DNA of 64,000 nt from Moringa oleifera (GCA_021397835.1 JAJFZO010000645.1:1116001-1180000), one strand, 5' to 3'. Counted from the first letter of the stretch, positions 14,401 through 26,717 are shown. Translations and numbers: made by a program. Notes: a model not told the origin generated them from the sequence alone.

Positions 14401-17400
14401 AAAATCAATGAGTTGGAGTCCACCCTAGCCTGTTGTGCGCAATAATTTGATTATCTTAGATTTGTTGTATGAACCAAGCAGGAAATTGTGTTTGCCAAAT
14501 GATGTAATGCCACCAATCTAGCTTGTCTGACATGGAATCAGAATATCAAGCTTACTTGATGTTCTAAAGTTTCCCAGAAAATTTCATTTTTCAAACCACG
14601 TACAATATCCACAGATATCATGTGGATCTTTTCTCCACATTCATTCTCCTAATGTAGAAGAAAGGTGCTTATTCTTGAACAAGATTTACAGCCTTTGCAT
14701 TTGCATCTTAGAACACAAAGGTTCATGAATAATGAATATTCCATCTCATGAGTTGTGATTGTATGAACATGGAAGCATACCTCAACATAAAGCCACATAT
14801 GAAGACAATTTCTCTATTTCTACACCCCTCTAAACAAGAAATTTCAAGATAATTGTCCCCAAAGCATTAATCCTAGTGATGTGCATGGCTCTTGCCATGT
14901 TGAGGGATCTATGGTATTCCAGAGTTGTTTTTTTTTTAAGATCAGATCTGATTTTGAAGTGGGTGTCTATTCATTGCCGCTGCAGTGATAATATAGGATA
15001 ATAGTGAATTTTCTTTTCCCAATGGGTGCAGCCGACTATGTTCTGTGAACTAACTAGTGAAAATTATTGCCTTCTTTTTTCTTTTTCATGTTTCTGGTAA
15101 TGTCTACGACGTTATCAGACTGGTATAATTGGATTATGTCCTAAAATCCATCCAGTTTTCCTGGCCTATCTCTCTATAGGTAGTATGACAAAGAGGAGTC
15201 TTGAAGGGTCCAACATTAAGGTAGAGGCTGCAGGACTTTTGGAAATAATGAAAATGAGTTTGATAGTAAAATTGAAAATGGCAGGTTTGACATATAAAGT
15301 TTAACAACTAGCCTCAAACTAGTTGGGTTCCTGGAAACATATAGGAAGAAAGCCTAGAACTGCGCTTTGAAATAGCTGAGATTCTGGAAAATTCTATAAT
15401 ACATATGAGGGGCTAGATGGAAAGCTTATCTAGTTCCTAAACTTACTACAGTCTGATGGTGGTTGACATGAACTACTGCTATACCTTACAGCATTGAAAA
15501 AAAATAATTTTCAATAAAGACCCTAAAGTAACCGAAGATAAACCCTACTAAATGAACTCCCAAAATAGAAAAGGAAAATAAATTAAGATTTCATTTGTCT
15601 GATAGATGCTGCTGAGGCTTACTTATTGATTACCTGGGGTGTTGGCTACTATCTTGGCTCTTATTCTTCTGGTTATGATTTTTCTAGCTGCTCTCTGTGA
15701 AAGGGTCTAATTATATCCAAAGATTCTTGTTTCAACTTGAATGTACTTTCTACTTTTTTGGTTTCCTCAAGTAATCCCAATCAACCCCTCTCATGGTGGA
15801 AGAACAGATAATGACTTCAATGGTGGAATAAATGGTTGTCTTGATTGGTTAAACTTGTGTGGGTAAGGGAATTTCTCATTGAGTTAGGTAGTTCTTAGAA
15901 ACAAGTATACCTTGGTTCCAACAAATCATATCTTCTACCAATGTGTTCACCAAGGAAGTAAAAGCCCAAGAAGCTATTTAGGAAGAAATGGAATATTTCT
16001 ACTAGAAAAAAGATTATGAATAAATAAAAGAAATGATCATTCTAAATCTTTAAGCTTTTTCTGCTCCAAAAAAAAAAAATAATAATAATAATCTTTAAGC
16101 TTTGACGTTATTAACATCATTTTTAATTTAACTTAATAAATTTTTTTATCAGACAATTTAAATTAGTATTTAGTACGATTATTAATAATAATAGTAGTTT
16201 CTCAGTGTTAAAATAAGTATATAATATGTAGAACATATATAATTATAACATAAGTGAGCATCCCTTATTTGAAGCATTCACTTTCTTTCTTAACATAGGA
16301 TATATATATATTATAACACAAAAATAAGTTGCATCCAATTGGATTTTGGGTTTTGAACTTGTATTCAAATGTTTAGAAGACCTCACCTTGACTTTTTGTA
16401 TATAAAACAAAATACATTTTAATGCCACTAGTGCCTCGTGCAAAAGAGTACAAAACACTAACACATCTACTCACTCCATACAGTTATGAAGAGACATTCT
16501 TTAACCTCCATATTTGTTGGTAAGATTGTCAAAATTAGAAGTAGGATAAAGGCAGCTACAGGCTAAACATTCTTTCAATAGAGAACGCCTATTTGGTTTG
16601 GCAGAGGTGCCAATTCTTTTCCCATGGTCAATTCCAATTTTAGTATTTAATTCTAACTTTTTGTATCAGTCAAAATTATCAGTTTTGATAAACTGTGAAT
16701 TCTTTAGTGCAATGTGTGGTCCAGACTTTGGTGCTAGAATCTGTCGGTTATTGGTTACTTGGAATTGGTTTGGTTGTGTTTAATTAAAATACCTTTATCT
16801 TGAACATTCTATTCTAAGTTCACCTTTCTCCCGTTTATATCTTAACGAGTTTGGAATAAATACGATGGAGGCAAAAGTTCTGAGCATTGTGGCTTAGGGA
16901 GGGATGTAGGAGCAGTAAAATTTTCAGTGTTTTGGCCAATGCAACTGAGATTTTCTTATGTCAATAAGATGCAACTAGGATGGAGTTTGAAGGAGGAATG
17001 GAAATGAAGTGAAAATTTCCATTTCTACCAATGCTTTACAATGAGCCTTCTGATTGGAAATTGTAACTTGGTGGAATGACAGTTTAAAATCTAGGAGACA
17101 AACTAAACAATTGGATAAAAAATGCCCTTTCATGACAAAGAGATCGTGAGTATAAAGGGTCAAGGCTCTAGGCCAAATGGCTTAACAATGGCTTTTTTGT
17201 CCAAGTTCGGTTGTAAGCAAGATGTGTTAGTGAAACATTTTGAGGATTCTATAGCACCGATGAGTTAGGTTTGTGGATTGTATTTACAAGCTCATACCGA
17301 AGTCTTGGCTTAAAGGCTTGAGAAGTTGGTTAAAGAAGTGCTAGGTCTTGGACAAAAATTGGGGTATAGTTGATGAAAGTCTTATTGGATAATGAGGTGT

Positions 17401-19477
17401 TTGAACTGTATGGGGTTTCTTCAAGATAACTTTGGTGACAAACCTAAGTACCATTTGGGAGGTGTGGTAAGACGACCATTGGAGAAGGGAGGATTGGGCA
17501 TAAATCCCGCGCCATCTTCAACACAGCACTAATGGGCAAGTAGTTATGACAGTTCTTAACAGAAAAGGACTTGTGAAGAAAAGTTGTGGCTGCTAAATTT
17601 GGACAGTATTTTAATGGGTGGACTAACTAGAAAGGGAGAGAGCACTATTTGTTAGGTTGTATGGAAATGGATTAAAAAAGAATGGAGTGATCTCTCCTCT
17701 CTCAGGTCTTGGGTGGGTAATCACGAATCTTTGATCTTTTAACATGATGATTGGTGCACAGAAGCACCTCCAAGAATACTTAGTCTGAGGTTTGGGTAGC
17801 GAATGTGCCTCTTTGTGTGATGGAAAGATGATGTGAGATGCATCGTTTACTTGTAACTTTCAAAATTGGGTGGTTCAAATTTTTGGGGAGCTTTTGGAAG
17901 AATATATGGTGCAAGGCAACCTATGAGAGAGGGAGATAAAGTTACTTGGAACTTATCAAGGTAATATGTTTTAAGCAATAATTTTTCAATGTTCTTTTGG
18001 AGGAAAAAGAGAGAGGAGTCAGCCTGGGTTTTCCATGGAAAGATATTTGGAAGAAAGTTGTTCCTCCAAAGTAGCTTTTGTTGCTTGGTAGGCTACATGG
18101 GAGAAGAATTTAACTATTAATAATTTGAAGGGAAGAGAAAACTATCGGTTAAGTTTGATGAAAAGAAAACTGTTGGTTAACCAGTGCTATCTTTGAAAAG
18201 AACAACACTAAGACCCTCGATCATTTCTTGTCATGGTGCTAATGGACCGGACAGATATAGAAGTTTACTTTTTAATCCTGGCTATTCCTGGATGGTGTTT
18301 AAGTTGGTTGGTAATGAGATTTGGTCATGGTCAGAGATGAAAGCCTTAATGGAGGAAAAGACAGCAATTTCTTGGGTTTCTTTTAGAAGTTTTACAAACC
18401 TCTTTTTTTCCCCTAGAATCAAAAGAGTAAAGAGAAATGTTAAACTTATTGGCACTATGCACTTCATTTCATTGCTTCACAATCAAATGAGAGAGAACTT
18501 TTGATAAGTGCTTATTTAGGACAATTTCTTTCTGATATAATGGGTGTGAAGGTGTCATGTCATGGGTTTGTATATTAGTCTCAAATAAATATTTCAGTAA
18601 TTTTTTTAAAAATATGTGACTATATATTATTACCCTTTGCAGCTTTATAATTGAATGATTGAATGTTTCTCTTGACGTACAATGGTCCATTTTTTCTAGA
18701 TGACAGCTAGATAATTATTCCAGTCTACTAAATGCCTGTAAACTTGTCAAGATGATGGTCAATAAACCTGAATTGCTTCTCTCATGCATTGCAGATGTAG
18801 GTATATATATATATATATGTTTTTCATTATTGATTTTCGTTATGGGCTTTTTAGAGTTGTTTTTTCCTCTTTCCCAAATTGTTGTCAGGTTTTGCTTCTA
18901 ATCTTTCCTTTTTCTACCTTTCTGTGTGTAAACCTTTTGTATGATCTCCAACTTCTTTTAAGTTCTAAAGCATGGTTCCGTCGATATTTGATTTAATGGG
19001 GGCTTTGCTGCAGTCTTTTCCCGTTAGTTATTAACCAAATACTCCAGTAATCATGGTGGAAAGGGGTTGGGCAGCCAGTAGGAACCTAACATTTAGGATT
19101 CATTTTTAAGATGCACCATTTTACATGATGTTTTCCTATCTTCTATTGAAGAAAATAAAGATTTAATGGTTAAACAGTGCTCATTGTTTAATTCATATTC
19201 TGGTGATTTAATGTAGGTTATTCTACGGTGGGGATTGCAGAGAGGAACCAGTGTCCTCCCTTGCAGTCTGAAACCTGATCGGATAAGGAAAAATATAGAC
19301 ATTTTCAGTTGGTCTCTATCAGATGATGAATGGGACCGCTTGAATCAAATCGAGCCCCAGGTATGTTTGTTTGGAAATGGTCCTCTCACAAATTTGTCAG
19401 ACAGTGGCATCATGTTTGGTAGTGGCCCCCTTCAAGCTGTGCATGAGATGGAAGATGATGTGGAATCCAATGCTTGA
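11455..19477 (+). CDS. Aldo-keto reductase (plant AKR, NADP-type fold), three exons
   Basis: Exons 11455-12021, 13555-13809 and 19217-19477 join in frame to 360 residues. The start is the first ATG of the long first exon and leads directly into the first beta strand (residues 11-28, IPSVGLGTW). The catalytic tetrad is complete: Asp51 and Tyr56 in [11 protein letters not shown], Lys84 in LTSKLY and His117 in LMHCPD. GVSNF and the C-terminal [10 protein letters not shown] block are also present. The family reduces aldehydes and ketones with NAD(P)H in the cytosol; the substrate cannot be read from sequence. Three oddities stand out. The segment usually reading YSPLG is HTPLG (His215). The usual PKS phosphate-binding Lys is Cys290. 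After residue 219 there is a Ser/Pro/Arg-rich insertion of about 35 residues containing RRSRS. The tail of about 35 residues is acidic. Intron 2 is 5.4 kb and carries a LINE remnant. The product is intact. AKR membership is certain; the subfamily is not. Confidence 0.93.
12557..12580. repeat. (AT)12 microsatellite in AKR intron 1
   Basis: Twelve uninterrupted AT units lie inside intron 1 of the aldo-keto reductase gene. A likely length-polymorphic marker with no evident function. Confidence 0.95.
13810..17150. other. First part of AKR intron 2
   Basis: This intron DNA lies between AKR exon 2 and the LINE remnant. It is AT-rich with scattered stops in all frames, a short (AAT)n run near 16078-16092 and no exon or domain I can recognise. 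Confidence 0.5.
17430..18505 (+). mobile_element. LINE (non-LTR retrotransposon) remnant, 3' part of reverse-transcriptase ORF
   Basis: Broken frames on the plus strand spell the order of conserved blocks found downstream of the reverse-transcriptase core in plant LINEs. A GGLGI-like block is followed by an [12 protein letters not shown] segment near 17515, a GWT block near 17618, VGNHES..HDDWC near 17720, DKVTWNLS near 17940, and a zf-RVT (zinc-binding reverse transcriptase) segment near 18020-18240. That last segment reads [17 protein letters not shown]. After it comes a weak LLFN..GYSWMV block. Many frameshifts and stops show it is dead. It lies in sense orientation within intron 2 of the aldo-keto reductase gene. 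The 5' boundary could be a few hundred bases further left (from about 17160). Confidence 0.72.
18802..18818. repeat. (TA)n microsatellite
   Basis: A short pure TA run within intron 2 of the aldo-keto reductase gene, about 400 bases upstream of exon 3. Confidence 0.85.
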
Positions 19478-22400
19478 TACTTAAATACTATAATTTCTTT
19501 TGATAATGTTCCATCTGTATTCAATACTATCATCATGTCATCATATTTTCATATCCCCATTGTTTGTAAGATTTTGAATTTGTGGTTGCTGAATAGAAGT
19601 GAAAAAAGAAAAACTGCTAATTGTATTGGTTCAGGGTTTTCTCTGGAAGCAGAGATATTTTATATCATCTGGCAAGGATTTTAACTGCAACACATTGAGA
19701 AGTATCTACTTTCACTGAACCTTCACCCAAAAAAAAAAAAAAAAATGTATATGCTCATTATGTGCAACAAGCCTGGTTCAATTGTTCCATGGATGGACTG
19801 AATCTTAGAGCTGGGGATTAGTAATCAAGCATTTATAAACTGTTCCTGTGGCTGGTTTACATCATGCCACGAGTCCTGGTTTGTTATTTTACATAGGAAG
19901 TTCTTTTTGGAGTTATTTTTGGAAGTGGGAGATGGCTCATAAAGGTGCAGTGCATTTTGTGGTTTTGGGGTTTGTTTTGGATATGAAGACTGCTTTTGGT
20001 GTGTAATGGCCTTTGCTGGTTGATACAGACACCTCTGCTACATCTGATATGATCCCTAATCCTATTATAGAAGAAGCACTTCCAATTTTCCTTAGTGGAG
20101 CATGCACTCACTCCATCTGCTGCTTAAAGTTGAAGACACTTTTCTTGTGGGTTCTGCAGCGACCATGAAAACAGGTCACAAAGATATAAAATACTTATCC
20201 CTTTCCAGGTTGCTAAAGAATGTTCATGTTATCCTGTCTGACTTAAAAACGTGGCGATTGGGTGTCTGCTTCTGAATGTGAATCTCAGGTTTTCTGGTTT
20301 TATATTGCTCATGCAATGGACTTTAGTGGTTCCAGAGATCTCATAATGCAATCCCCAATTGGTGGATCTGTACTTATTTATAGAAAAATTCATTTGCATG
20401 TTGTGAATCACTTACTTTTTGGGCATACTTATTTTACCATTCAGATGATGTCCCCTTTTCTTATCTTTTCTTTTCTTTCTTACTCAGTGATGCTTTTGAA
20501 CTTTTGCCATTATGAAGAGCATCATAGCAACTAACTTTAGGGTTAGCTTTTCACTGGCTGGGGAAGCTCCACATGAGCACCATTTTATGTGGATGCATGT
20601 TACTTTGATTTTAATGGTATGGTCACTCAAGTAGTGCCATTTATCATACAATTTGTCTAACTTGTCAAACCAATTAAGAAATAATTCCGAGAATAAAGTA
20701 GATTAATGATTTAAGGTAATAAAGTGAATCGATCTTGATTTTTTATTGATTTGATTTATATTAAATTTTTTAAAAAAATATTAGCATATAATTTAATAAA
20801 ATAAAAAATACAAAATTTTGATATTTATTTTACGTTATCAAATAAATCTAATATTTAAAAAATATTAAATTAAATATTAAATTATAAAAAATTAAGTTTA
20901 TTTTTATTATTAAAATATTTAAAAATAATTTAAATATTTCTTTACATTTAAAAAATTTAACTCAAAATTAGTAATTTTTAATTTAAATATCTCTATTTTT
21001 TTAATCTTTGATAAATTTTAATTTGATCTAAATTAATATATTAGAATTTGATTTATTACTTTTTTTAATATTAAAGTTTGTTTGATAATATAAAGTAAAA
21101 TAATTTTAATTTTAAAATAAATAATTTTGTTTATTTTTTATATTAATATAATAAATTATAAAAATACTATTTTATTTCCCTTCAAAAATTCACATGAAAT
21201 TAAATCAATAAATTGTTTTATTAAAGGGATTAATGTGATTTAATTTCGCGTCAATTTACTATTAGTGCTTTATGGTTTAAGGGAGATTTGGGTTTAACAT
21301 TAGCGCTTGCTTGGGTTGGTGGGGAAGCATATGCCCAATGCATCTGCTTTATGCCAACAAATAAAGTAATGCTTCCTTTGTGAATTAAGGTGAGGAAGAC
21401 ACACCAAGAAAAAGATTGGATTACATGAAAGTTGGACAAATTCTTTAACCAAATAAATTATCACTAAGTGCTGAAAGCTACACATGACAGCCACTCCACC
21501 TATTGAGCTTCTCCATTTAATATTTCATTTTTAATTAATTTTTGACTTCCATATTTCATAATTTTTTTAATCACTGTATAGTAAATTAACAATTTAAAAA
21601 TAAAAACATACCTAATTGCGTAAGGAAAGAGAGAGGAAGGGGATATTCAACGTTGGGTGGTGGTGGGTCAGCACCGTATTCATAAAGTTTTGATTAATTT
21701 TTGATCGAAGAAAATAGGGTTGAATTTTCTATTAAGATTTTTTGATAATTTGATTGATATCTCAGTTTGGATTCTTTTCAAACCCTAACCTTACCGTTAC
21801 CAACATTTTTAAAAAAAATTAGAAAAAAATAAATATATAGTCAAACTTGTGCAACAGCATGAAATACACACAAGTTGCTAAAAATACATGCAAGTTGATG
21901 GTCATGTTAAGTTTAGTCTAATACTAATAGCTTGTCCAATTTATCATACCCATCCATTGCCACTAGCCAATAGGCAAGTATCCATTTGTTGGTTTTGACT
22001 GAATATTAATTTTTAGATTGTCAAAAAATAAAATTAAACTTTAATTTAAGTTATTTTAAGAAAATTAAGTATTTATTTATTGTTAAAATACTTAAAAAAT
22101 TACGTAAATAAATTTTTTATTTTATTCTGAGTTATTTTTTAATTTTGAATAATTTTAGATTCACGAATTTTTATAATGATTTTTTTTCACATACTTAATA
22201 ATAAAATATTTTAAAAAATAATTTTAATATTCAAATAACTTTAAAATTTTTTAAGATGATAGTTTTAATATTTTTTTTAAGTTCATAAAAAAGTTTTAAA
22301 TTAAACTTCACAATACAAAATCTTCAATTTGAATATTTTTAATTTTTAAATTTTTTAATAAAATAAAATAAAATTATTTTAAAATATTTTAAAATTTTAA

Positions 22401-23319
22401 AATAAAAATTTAAAAATATTTTATAAAATTTTAAATAATATTTATTTTTAATTTAAAATAATAAAATTTTTATTGATATAAATTTCATTGATTTTTAAAA
22501 TGTTTTTAAATTTATCATATTTTAATAAACTTTTTTTTGACTGTTTACTTCATTAAATTATTACCTATTAATATATCTCCCAAATCAGATGGGCAAACAA
22601 GTTTTATACTTTCTTTGGTCAAACAACATTGCATTCCCCTAGTATTTATTATTGTAATTAATTTTGTATTTTAGATTGGGGAAGGATCTCACAGTTGTCC
22701 TATGACTGCCAATGGATGACTTTTCTTGGTAAATTCCCAGAGTCTTGATTCATGTGCTTGCAACTTTGACAGCAGCCAGCCATGGACTTTCCTTCCTTTC
22801 TAAGTCCACAATTCCATAAGCCGAAATGGTTCCTTGCCAAATGCAACTTTAAGTTCCAAGACCAAGAAAAATAAGCTTTTCAAAGCATTTATTTGCTACT
22901 TATAGTGATTGAAACAGAGGCTTTTTACACTGCACAAGGCTGACATGATACTGCAAAATCTATACACAAAATCATTGAAGTAAAGCTTTTTTTTGGTACC
23001 ATGTACACCATGATCTTATTTTATAAGTTCTCCAGAACTAACAATTTCTTCAAAAGTTTGCCAAAACAGAGAGAACTCCTAATTTGAAATGTAAAGACTT
23101 ACAGTTGGGGTAACTAGTATGTTTCCTTTGGTTAGACCCTTCTCTCTTTCTCCTTGATAGAGAGCATTTCAAGCTCTCAGAACCCAAAATGTTGGTGATT
23201 ATTTACAGTAGTATCACTTTGTAATATGCAACAGCAAGAATGACAATGGAATCTCCTCAACAATGTTGTACGCTGAAGAAGTTTCTCGAGCTCTGCAGCC
23301 ACATGTTCTCATAAGAAGG
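19478..23319. other. Intergenic region between AKR and PSKR1
   Basis: The two genes converge, so both 3' ends point into this stretch. The first kilobase is of ordinary composition and should include the AKR 3' UTR, with an A17 run near 19729. Two blocks, 20690-21230 and 21990-22560, are extremely AT-rich with many short AATTT/TTAAA motifs and look like decayed repeats. The last several hundred bases should hold the PSKR1 3' UTR. I see no gene. Confidence 0.5.
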
Positions 23320-26300
23320 CTAAATGCTACTCTCGATGTTGTCAAGCCAAGAAACTAGCTGCTGCGTTGTAGGTCTCACTTTAGGGCTTTCACTCAAGCA
23401 TAGGCATGCCATCTCAAGAACCCGCAACATTTCCTTGTCATGCTGCTTGCCATAAATGAATGGATCAAATACCTCAGTTTCTCTATTTTCCTTCTTCATC
23501 TGAATCACCCAAGAGATTAGATCCCGCGATCCTCTTGGCTTGCACATATCCATGGGCCTTTTCCCAGTAAGAAGCTCCAGAAGCACAACTCCAAAGCTGT
23601 ACACATCCCCCTTGTAAGTAGCAACAGAGGCTTGGCCATATTCAGGGGGGATGTAGCCTAGTGTTCCAACAAGATCAGTGGTCACATGGGTATCATAGGG
23701 AAGTATGAGTCTTGCAAGACCAAAATCAGCTAAATGGGCTTCAAAATTTTCATCTAAAAGGATGTTACTTGACTTTATATCTCGATGAAGGATATGAGGC
23801 TCGCATGACTGGTGCAAATAAGCAAGGGCCCTAGCTGCTCCTTGAGCAATTTGGAGCCTTGCATTCCAATCCAGAGAGGATGGTCCATCGATCTTCTCAT
23901 GCAACCAATAATCCAAGCTACCATTTTCCATGAAAGAATATATTAGGAGCCGGTCATTTTTATGCATGCAGTATCCCTGAAGATGCACAAGATTTGGATG
24001 TTGCGCTCTTGAGAGGGCTTCAACTTCAGCACGAAATTCTCTCTCCATCTGACCACAATCACCAGAGAGTCTTTTGATGGCAACCTTCCGGCCATCAGGG
24101 AGGGTAGCTCTATAAACTAGACCAAAACCCCCACAGCCAATTATATTTGCTTGGTCAAAATTATTGGTAGACCACAAGAGATCATCAAGAGAGAGATCTC
24201 TATAATTCTCTTTCTTCTGAAACATAACCACCAATCTGGATCCAAGTTCTTCCAAATCTTTATCAATGTTGTCAGCATCCTCTTTTTCAGGATCAACTTC
24301 TCCTCGGCTATGTGTTCGTAACACAATCATGAATAAGAGGCCGAGAACAAAAGCTGTACCAAATACAATCCCAACAGCCATCCCAACAATAACATCTTTG
24401 CTTCTTCTTGATTTCTTGGCTGATCCGTAAGGAACTTGACCATCATAAGTTTCTGGGCAAGGGGACCAATGTTCCCCACAGAGATTGTTCCCTTCAAAAC
24501 TTGCATTTGGGAATGTCTGAAACTGACCCCCAGAAGGGATCACCCCATCCAGTTCATTGTATGCAACACTAAACTTTGACAGAAAGCTTAGTTCTTCCAA
24601 CGAAGAAGGTATGATCCCTGAAAGATTATTATGAGACAAATCAAGAGTCTCCAAGCTTCTCATAGTTGATAAGGTACTTGGAATCAGTCCAGATAATTGA
24701 TTGAACCTCAAATCAAAAACATGGAGCTTTTTGAGATTTCCAAACTCATTCCAGATCGGTCCTGTAAGATAGTTATGACCAAGGTCAAGCGTTGGTGGAA
24801 AGCTCCAGATTTGATTATACCGCAACCCTCTCACACTTTCATTCCTCCTCATGAAAAATGGGAAATCTGGGGAAGGCTCCTCCAATGAGATATTCCTGTT
24901 GATGAGGCTCGGTAACCCAGTGAGTGTTCTTGGAATCTCCCCTGATAGTGAATTGTTTGATAAGTCCAAGTAAAAGAGATCTGTATAATTGCCTAACCAC
25001 ATCGGAATAGCTCCAGTCAATTGGTTCCACGATAAATCCAACAACTGCAGATTTTTGCTACTGCTCAACCATTGAGGTATTGAACCTTTAAGTCTACAAC
25101 TTGCAATGACAAGGACCTTCAACTTCTCAAAATGCAGACCAGTACTAGAAGGCAATTCTTCCCCATAGAAATTCAAGGTGAGGACCAAAGTAGTCAGGTT
25201 CCGGCACTGCTGCAGGATTTGAAGAGCAGATGGAAGATTAATGATGCTGGAGTTTGAAAGAGAGAGGTAATAGAGGCTGTGAAAATTCTTGAAGCTATCT
25301 GGGATCTGGCCACTGAAATTGTTCCGGGCAAGATTGATGTTTTTCAATTGTCTACAAGAAGGAAGATTATCAGGTACAGACCCCTGGAACCTATTAGAAC
25401 CTAAATCAAGAGAGGCCAAACTAGTCAAAGCTGAACAATTAAGATTGATAGGACCACTCATGGAATTATTTCTCAGATTAAGCAAATTAAGCGTAGGGGA
25501 ATTGGACAATGAACTGGGTATTCCACCAGTGAACTCATTAGAATGGGCTATAAGATATTGGAACTTCCCTAGCTTATCAAAAACATCAGGGATTTCCCCT
25601 AAAAAGGTATTCGATGAAATATCAAAGCGAACAAGGTCAGAGAGGTTACCAATTCCAGTGCTAAGCTGCCCAGACAGCATGTTAGCTTGAAGATCCAATA
25701 GGTTCAACTTTTTAAGGTGGTATAGATCCTCAGATATGCCACCGGTGAGATCATTCATGCCAAGGAAAAGTTGTTCTAAGGAAGTACATTTCCCAAATCC
25801 TGGTGAAACATTACCAGAGAAATAGTTCACTGCTAAACGAATGACCTGGATTTGAGTAGAATTTTGACATATATGAGTGGGAAGGGAACCATTAAAGGCA
25901 TTTGAAGAAATGTCAAGAACCTGGAGTGAAGGTAGATTGATGCTTTGTGGGACTGGGCCAGCTAAGTCATTAGAGCTCAAGTCCAGGACCTCTAACTTGG
26001 ACAGACTGAACAACGACGGAGGGAGTGAGTCTTTGAAGTAATTATGGGAGAGATTGAGGGTCCTAAGCTGATCCAATTTACCTAAAGAATCAGACAATCT
26101 GCCCACTAGTTTGCCTTTAGCCAGCTCTAACTTAGTTACCCTAGCAGTATCATTAGGATCATTCAATCCAAGAGAAGATGAAGAATTGCAAGTTATCCCT
26201 ACCCAGTTACAGCAATCAGCAGACGAATTTGAGCCCCACCCATCAGGCCTTGATTCCAAATCCCTCACGAAAGCCTGCAATGCAATAAAATCATCTGGAT

Positions 26301-26394
26301 TGCACGTCAGGTTCTGTGTATTCAGTACCTGAGCTTGGATGCAGCAGCAGAACCCAAGAACAACGAGAATCATCAGCCAACCTTGAACAGCCAT
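23320..26394 (-). CDS. PSKR1: Phytosulfokine receptor 1, LRR receptor-like kinase
   Basis: A single uninterrupted exon encodes 1024 residues from the chosen ATG at 26394; Arabidopsis PSKR1 has 1008. This ATG is followed at once by a signal peptide (residues 1-22, GWLMILVVLGFCCCIQAQ). An in-frame ATG 27 codons upstream (26475) adds a second hydrophobic stretch and is less likely. In order come an LRR N-cap with DCCNWVGITC, about 21 LRRs, the island domain interrupting the late LRRs (NISLEEPSPDFPFFMRRNES, near residue 520) and a transmembrane helix at about 667-692. A Ser/Thr kinase follows: glycine loop IGCGGFG near 750, VAIK near 772, HRDIKSSN near 870, DFG near 888 and GTLGYIPPEYG. It is an RD kinase with all catalytic residues. 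The protein binds the sulfated pentapeptide phytosulfokine at the plasma membrane and promotes growth while tuning immunity (family knowledge). No breaks are visible. Confidence 0.96.
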   Translation of the reverse strand: MAVQGWLMILVVLGFCCCIQAQVLNTQNLTCNPDDFIALQAFVRDLESRPDGWGSNSSADCCNWVGITCNSSSSLGLNDPNDTARVTKLELAKGKLVGRLSDSLGKLDQLRTLNLSHNYFKDSLPPSLFSLSKLEVLDLSSNDLAGPVPQSINLPSLQVLDISSNAFNGSLPTHICQNSTQIQVIRLAVNYFSGNVSPGFGKCTSLEQLFLGMNDLTGGISEDLYHLKKLNLLDLQANMLSGQLSTGIGNLSDLVRFDISSNTFLGEIPDVFDKLGKFQYLIAHSNEFTGGIPSSLSNSPTLNLLNLRNNSMSGPINLNCSALTSLASLDLGSNRFQGSVPDNLPSCRQLKNINLARNNFSGQIPDSFKNFHSLYYLSLSNSSIINLPSALQILQQCRNLTTLVLTLNFYGEELPSSTGLHFEKLKVLVIASCRLKGSIPQWLSSSKNLQLLDLSWNQLTGAIPMWLGNYTDLFYLDLSNNSLSGEIPRTLTGLPSLINRNISLEEPSPDFPFFMRRNESVRGLRYNQIWSFPPTLDLGHNYLTGPIWNEFGNLKKLHVFDLRFNQLSGLIPSTLSTMRSLETLDLSHNNLSGIIPSSLEELSFLSKFSVAYNELDGVIPSGGQFQTFPNASFEGNNLCGEHWSPCPETYDGQVPYGSAKKSRRSKDVIVGMAVGIVFGTAFVLGLLFMIVLRTHSRGEVDPEKEDADNIDKDLEELGSRLVVMFQKKENYRDLSLDDLLWSTNNFDQANIIGCGGFGLVYRATLPDGRKVAIKRLSGDCGQMEREFRAEVEALSRAQHPNLVHLQGYCMHKNDRLLIYSFMENGSLDYWLHEKIDGPSSLDWNARLQIAQGAARALAYLHQSCEPHILHRDIKSSNILLDENFEAHLADFGLARLILPYDTHVTTDLVGTLGYIPPEYGQASVATYKGDVYSFGVVLLELLTGKRPMDMCKPRGSRDLISWVIQMKKENRETEVFDPFIYGKQHDKEMLRVLEMACLCLSESPKVRPTTQQLVSWLDNIESSI

Positions 26395-26572
26395 GTCACC
26401 GAAAACCACAACTAGTTCAAAGACACCGAAAGAGAGAGCAGACAAAGATATACGTACAATCCAGAACCAGCTCAACCCTTTACAACAATCAAGATATCTG
26501 GTCTGGGTTTTCTTGCTCTGACCATTTTACCAGAGCATCAAGGCGAATACGAGCAAAGATAAAGGAAAGGAA

Positions 26573-26601
26573 TGTGTGTGTGTGTGAGAGAGAGAGAGAG
26601 G
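26573..26601. repeat. (TG)7(GA)8 compound microsatellite upstream of PSKR1
   Basis: A TG run passes directly into a GA run. It lies 180-210 bases upstream of the PSKR1 start, probably in the 5' leader, where it reads as (TC)n(CA)n on the coding strand. Confidence 0.9.
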
Positions 26602-26697
26602 CCAATAAAACTGATGGGTATCTGCTATAGCGAAGGAAAAGAAGAAAGAAGATGAATAAACGGTAAAAGAGAAAGAGAGACTAATCAGATGGAGAAC

Positions 26698-26717
26698 GAG
26701 AGAGAGAGAGAGAGAGA
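26698..26717. repeat. (GA)10 microsatellite upstream of PSKR1
   Basis: A second GA run (CT on the PSKR1 strand) about 310 bases upstream of the chosen start. The whole interval 26570-26750 is CT-rich on the gene strand, typical of plant core promoters and leaders. Confidence 0.9.

Noticed and set aside
25289..25690. 133-codon plus-strand frame
   Set aside because: Lies entirely antisense within the PSKR1 coding exon; a by-product of its codon usage.
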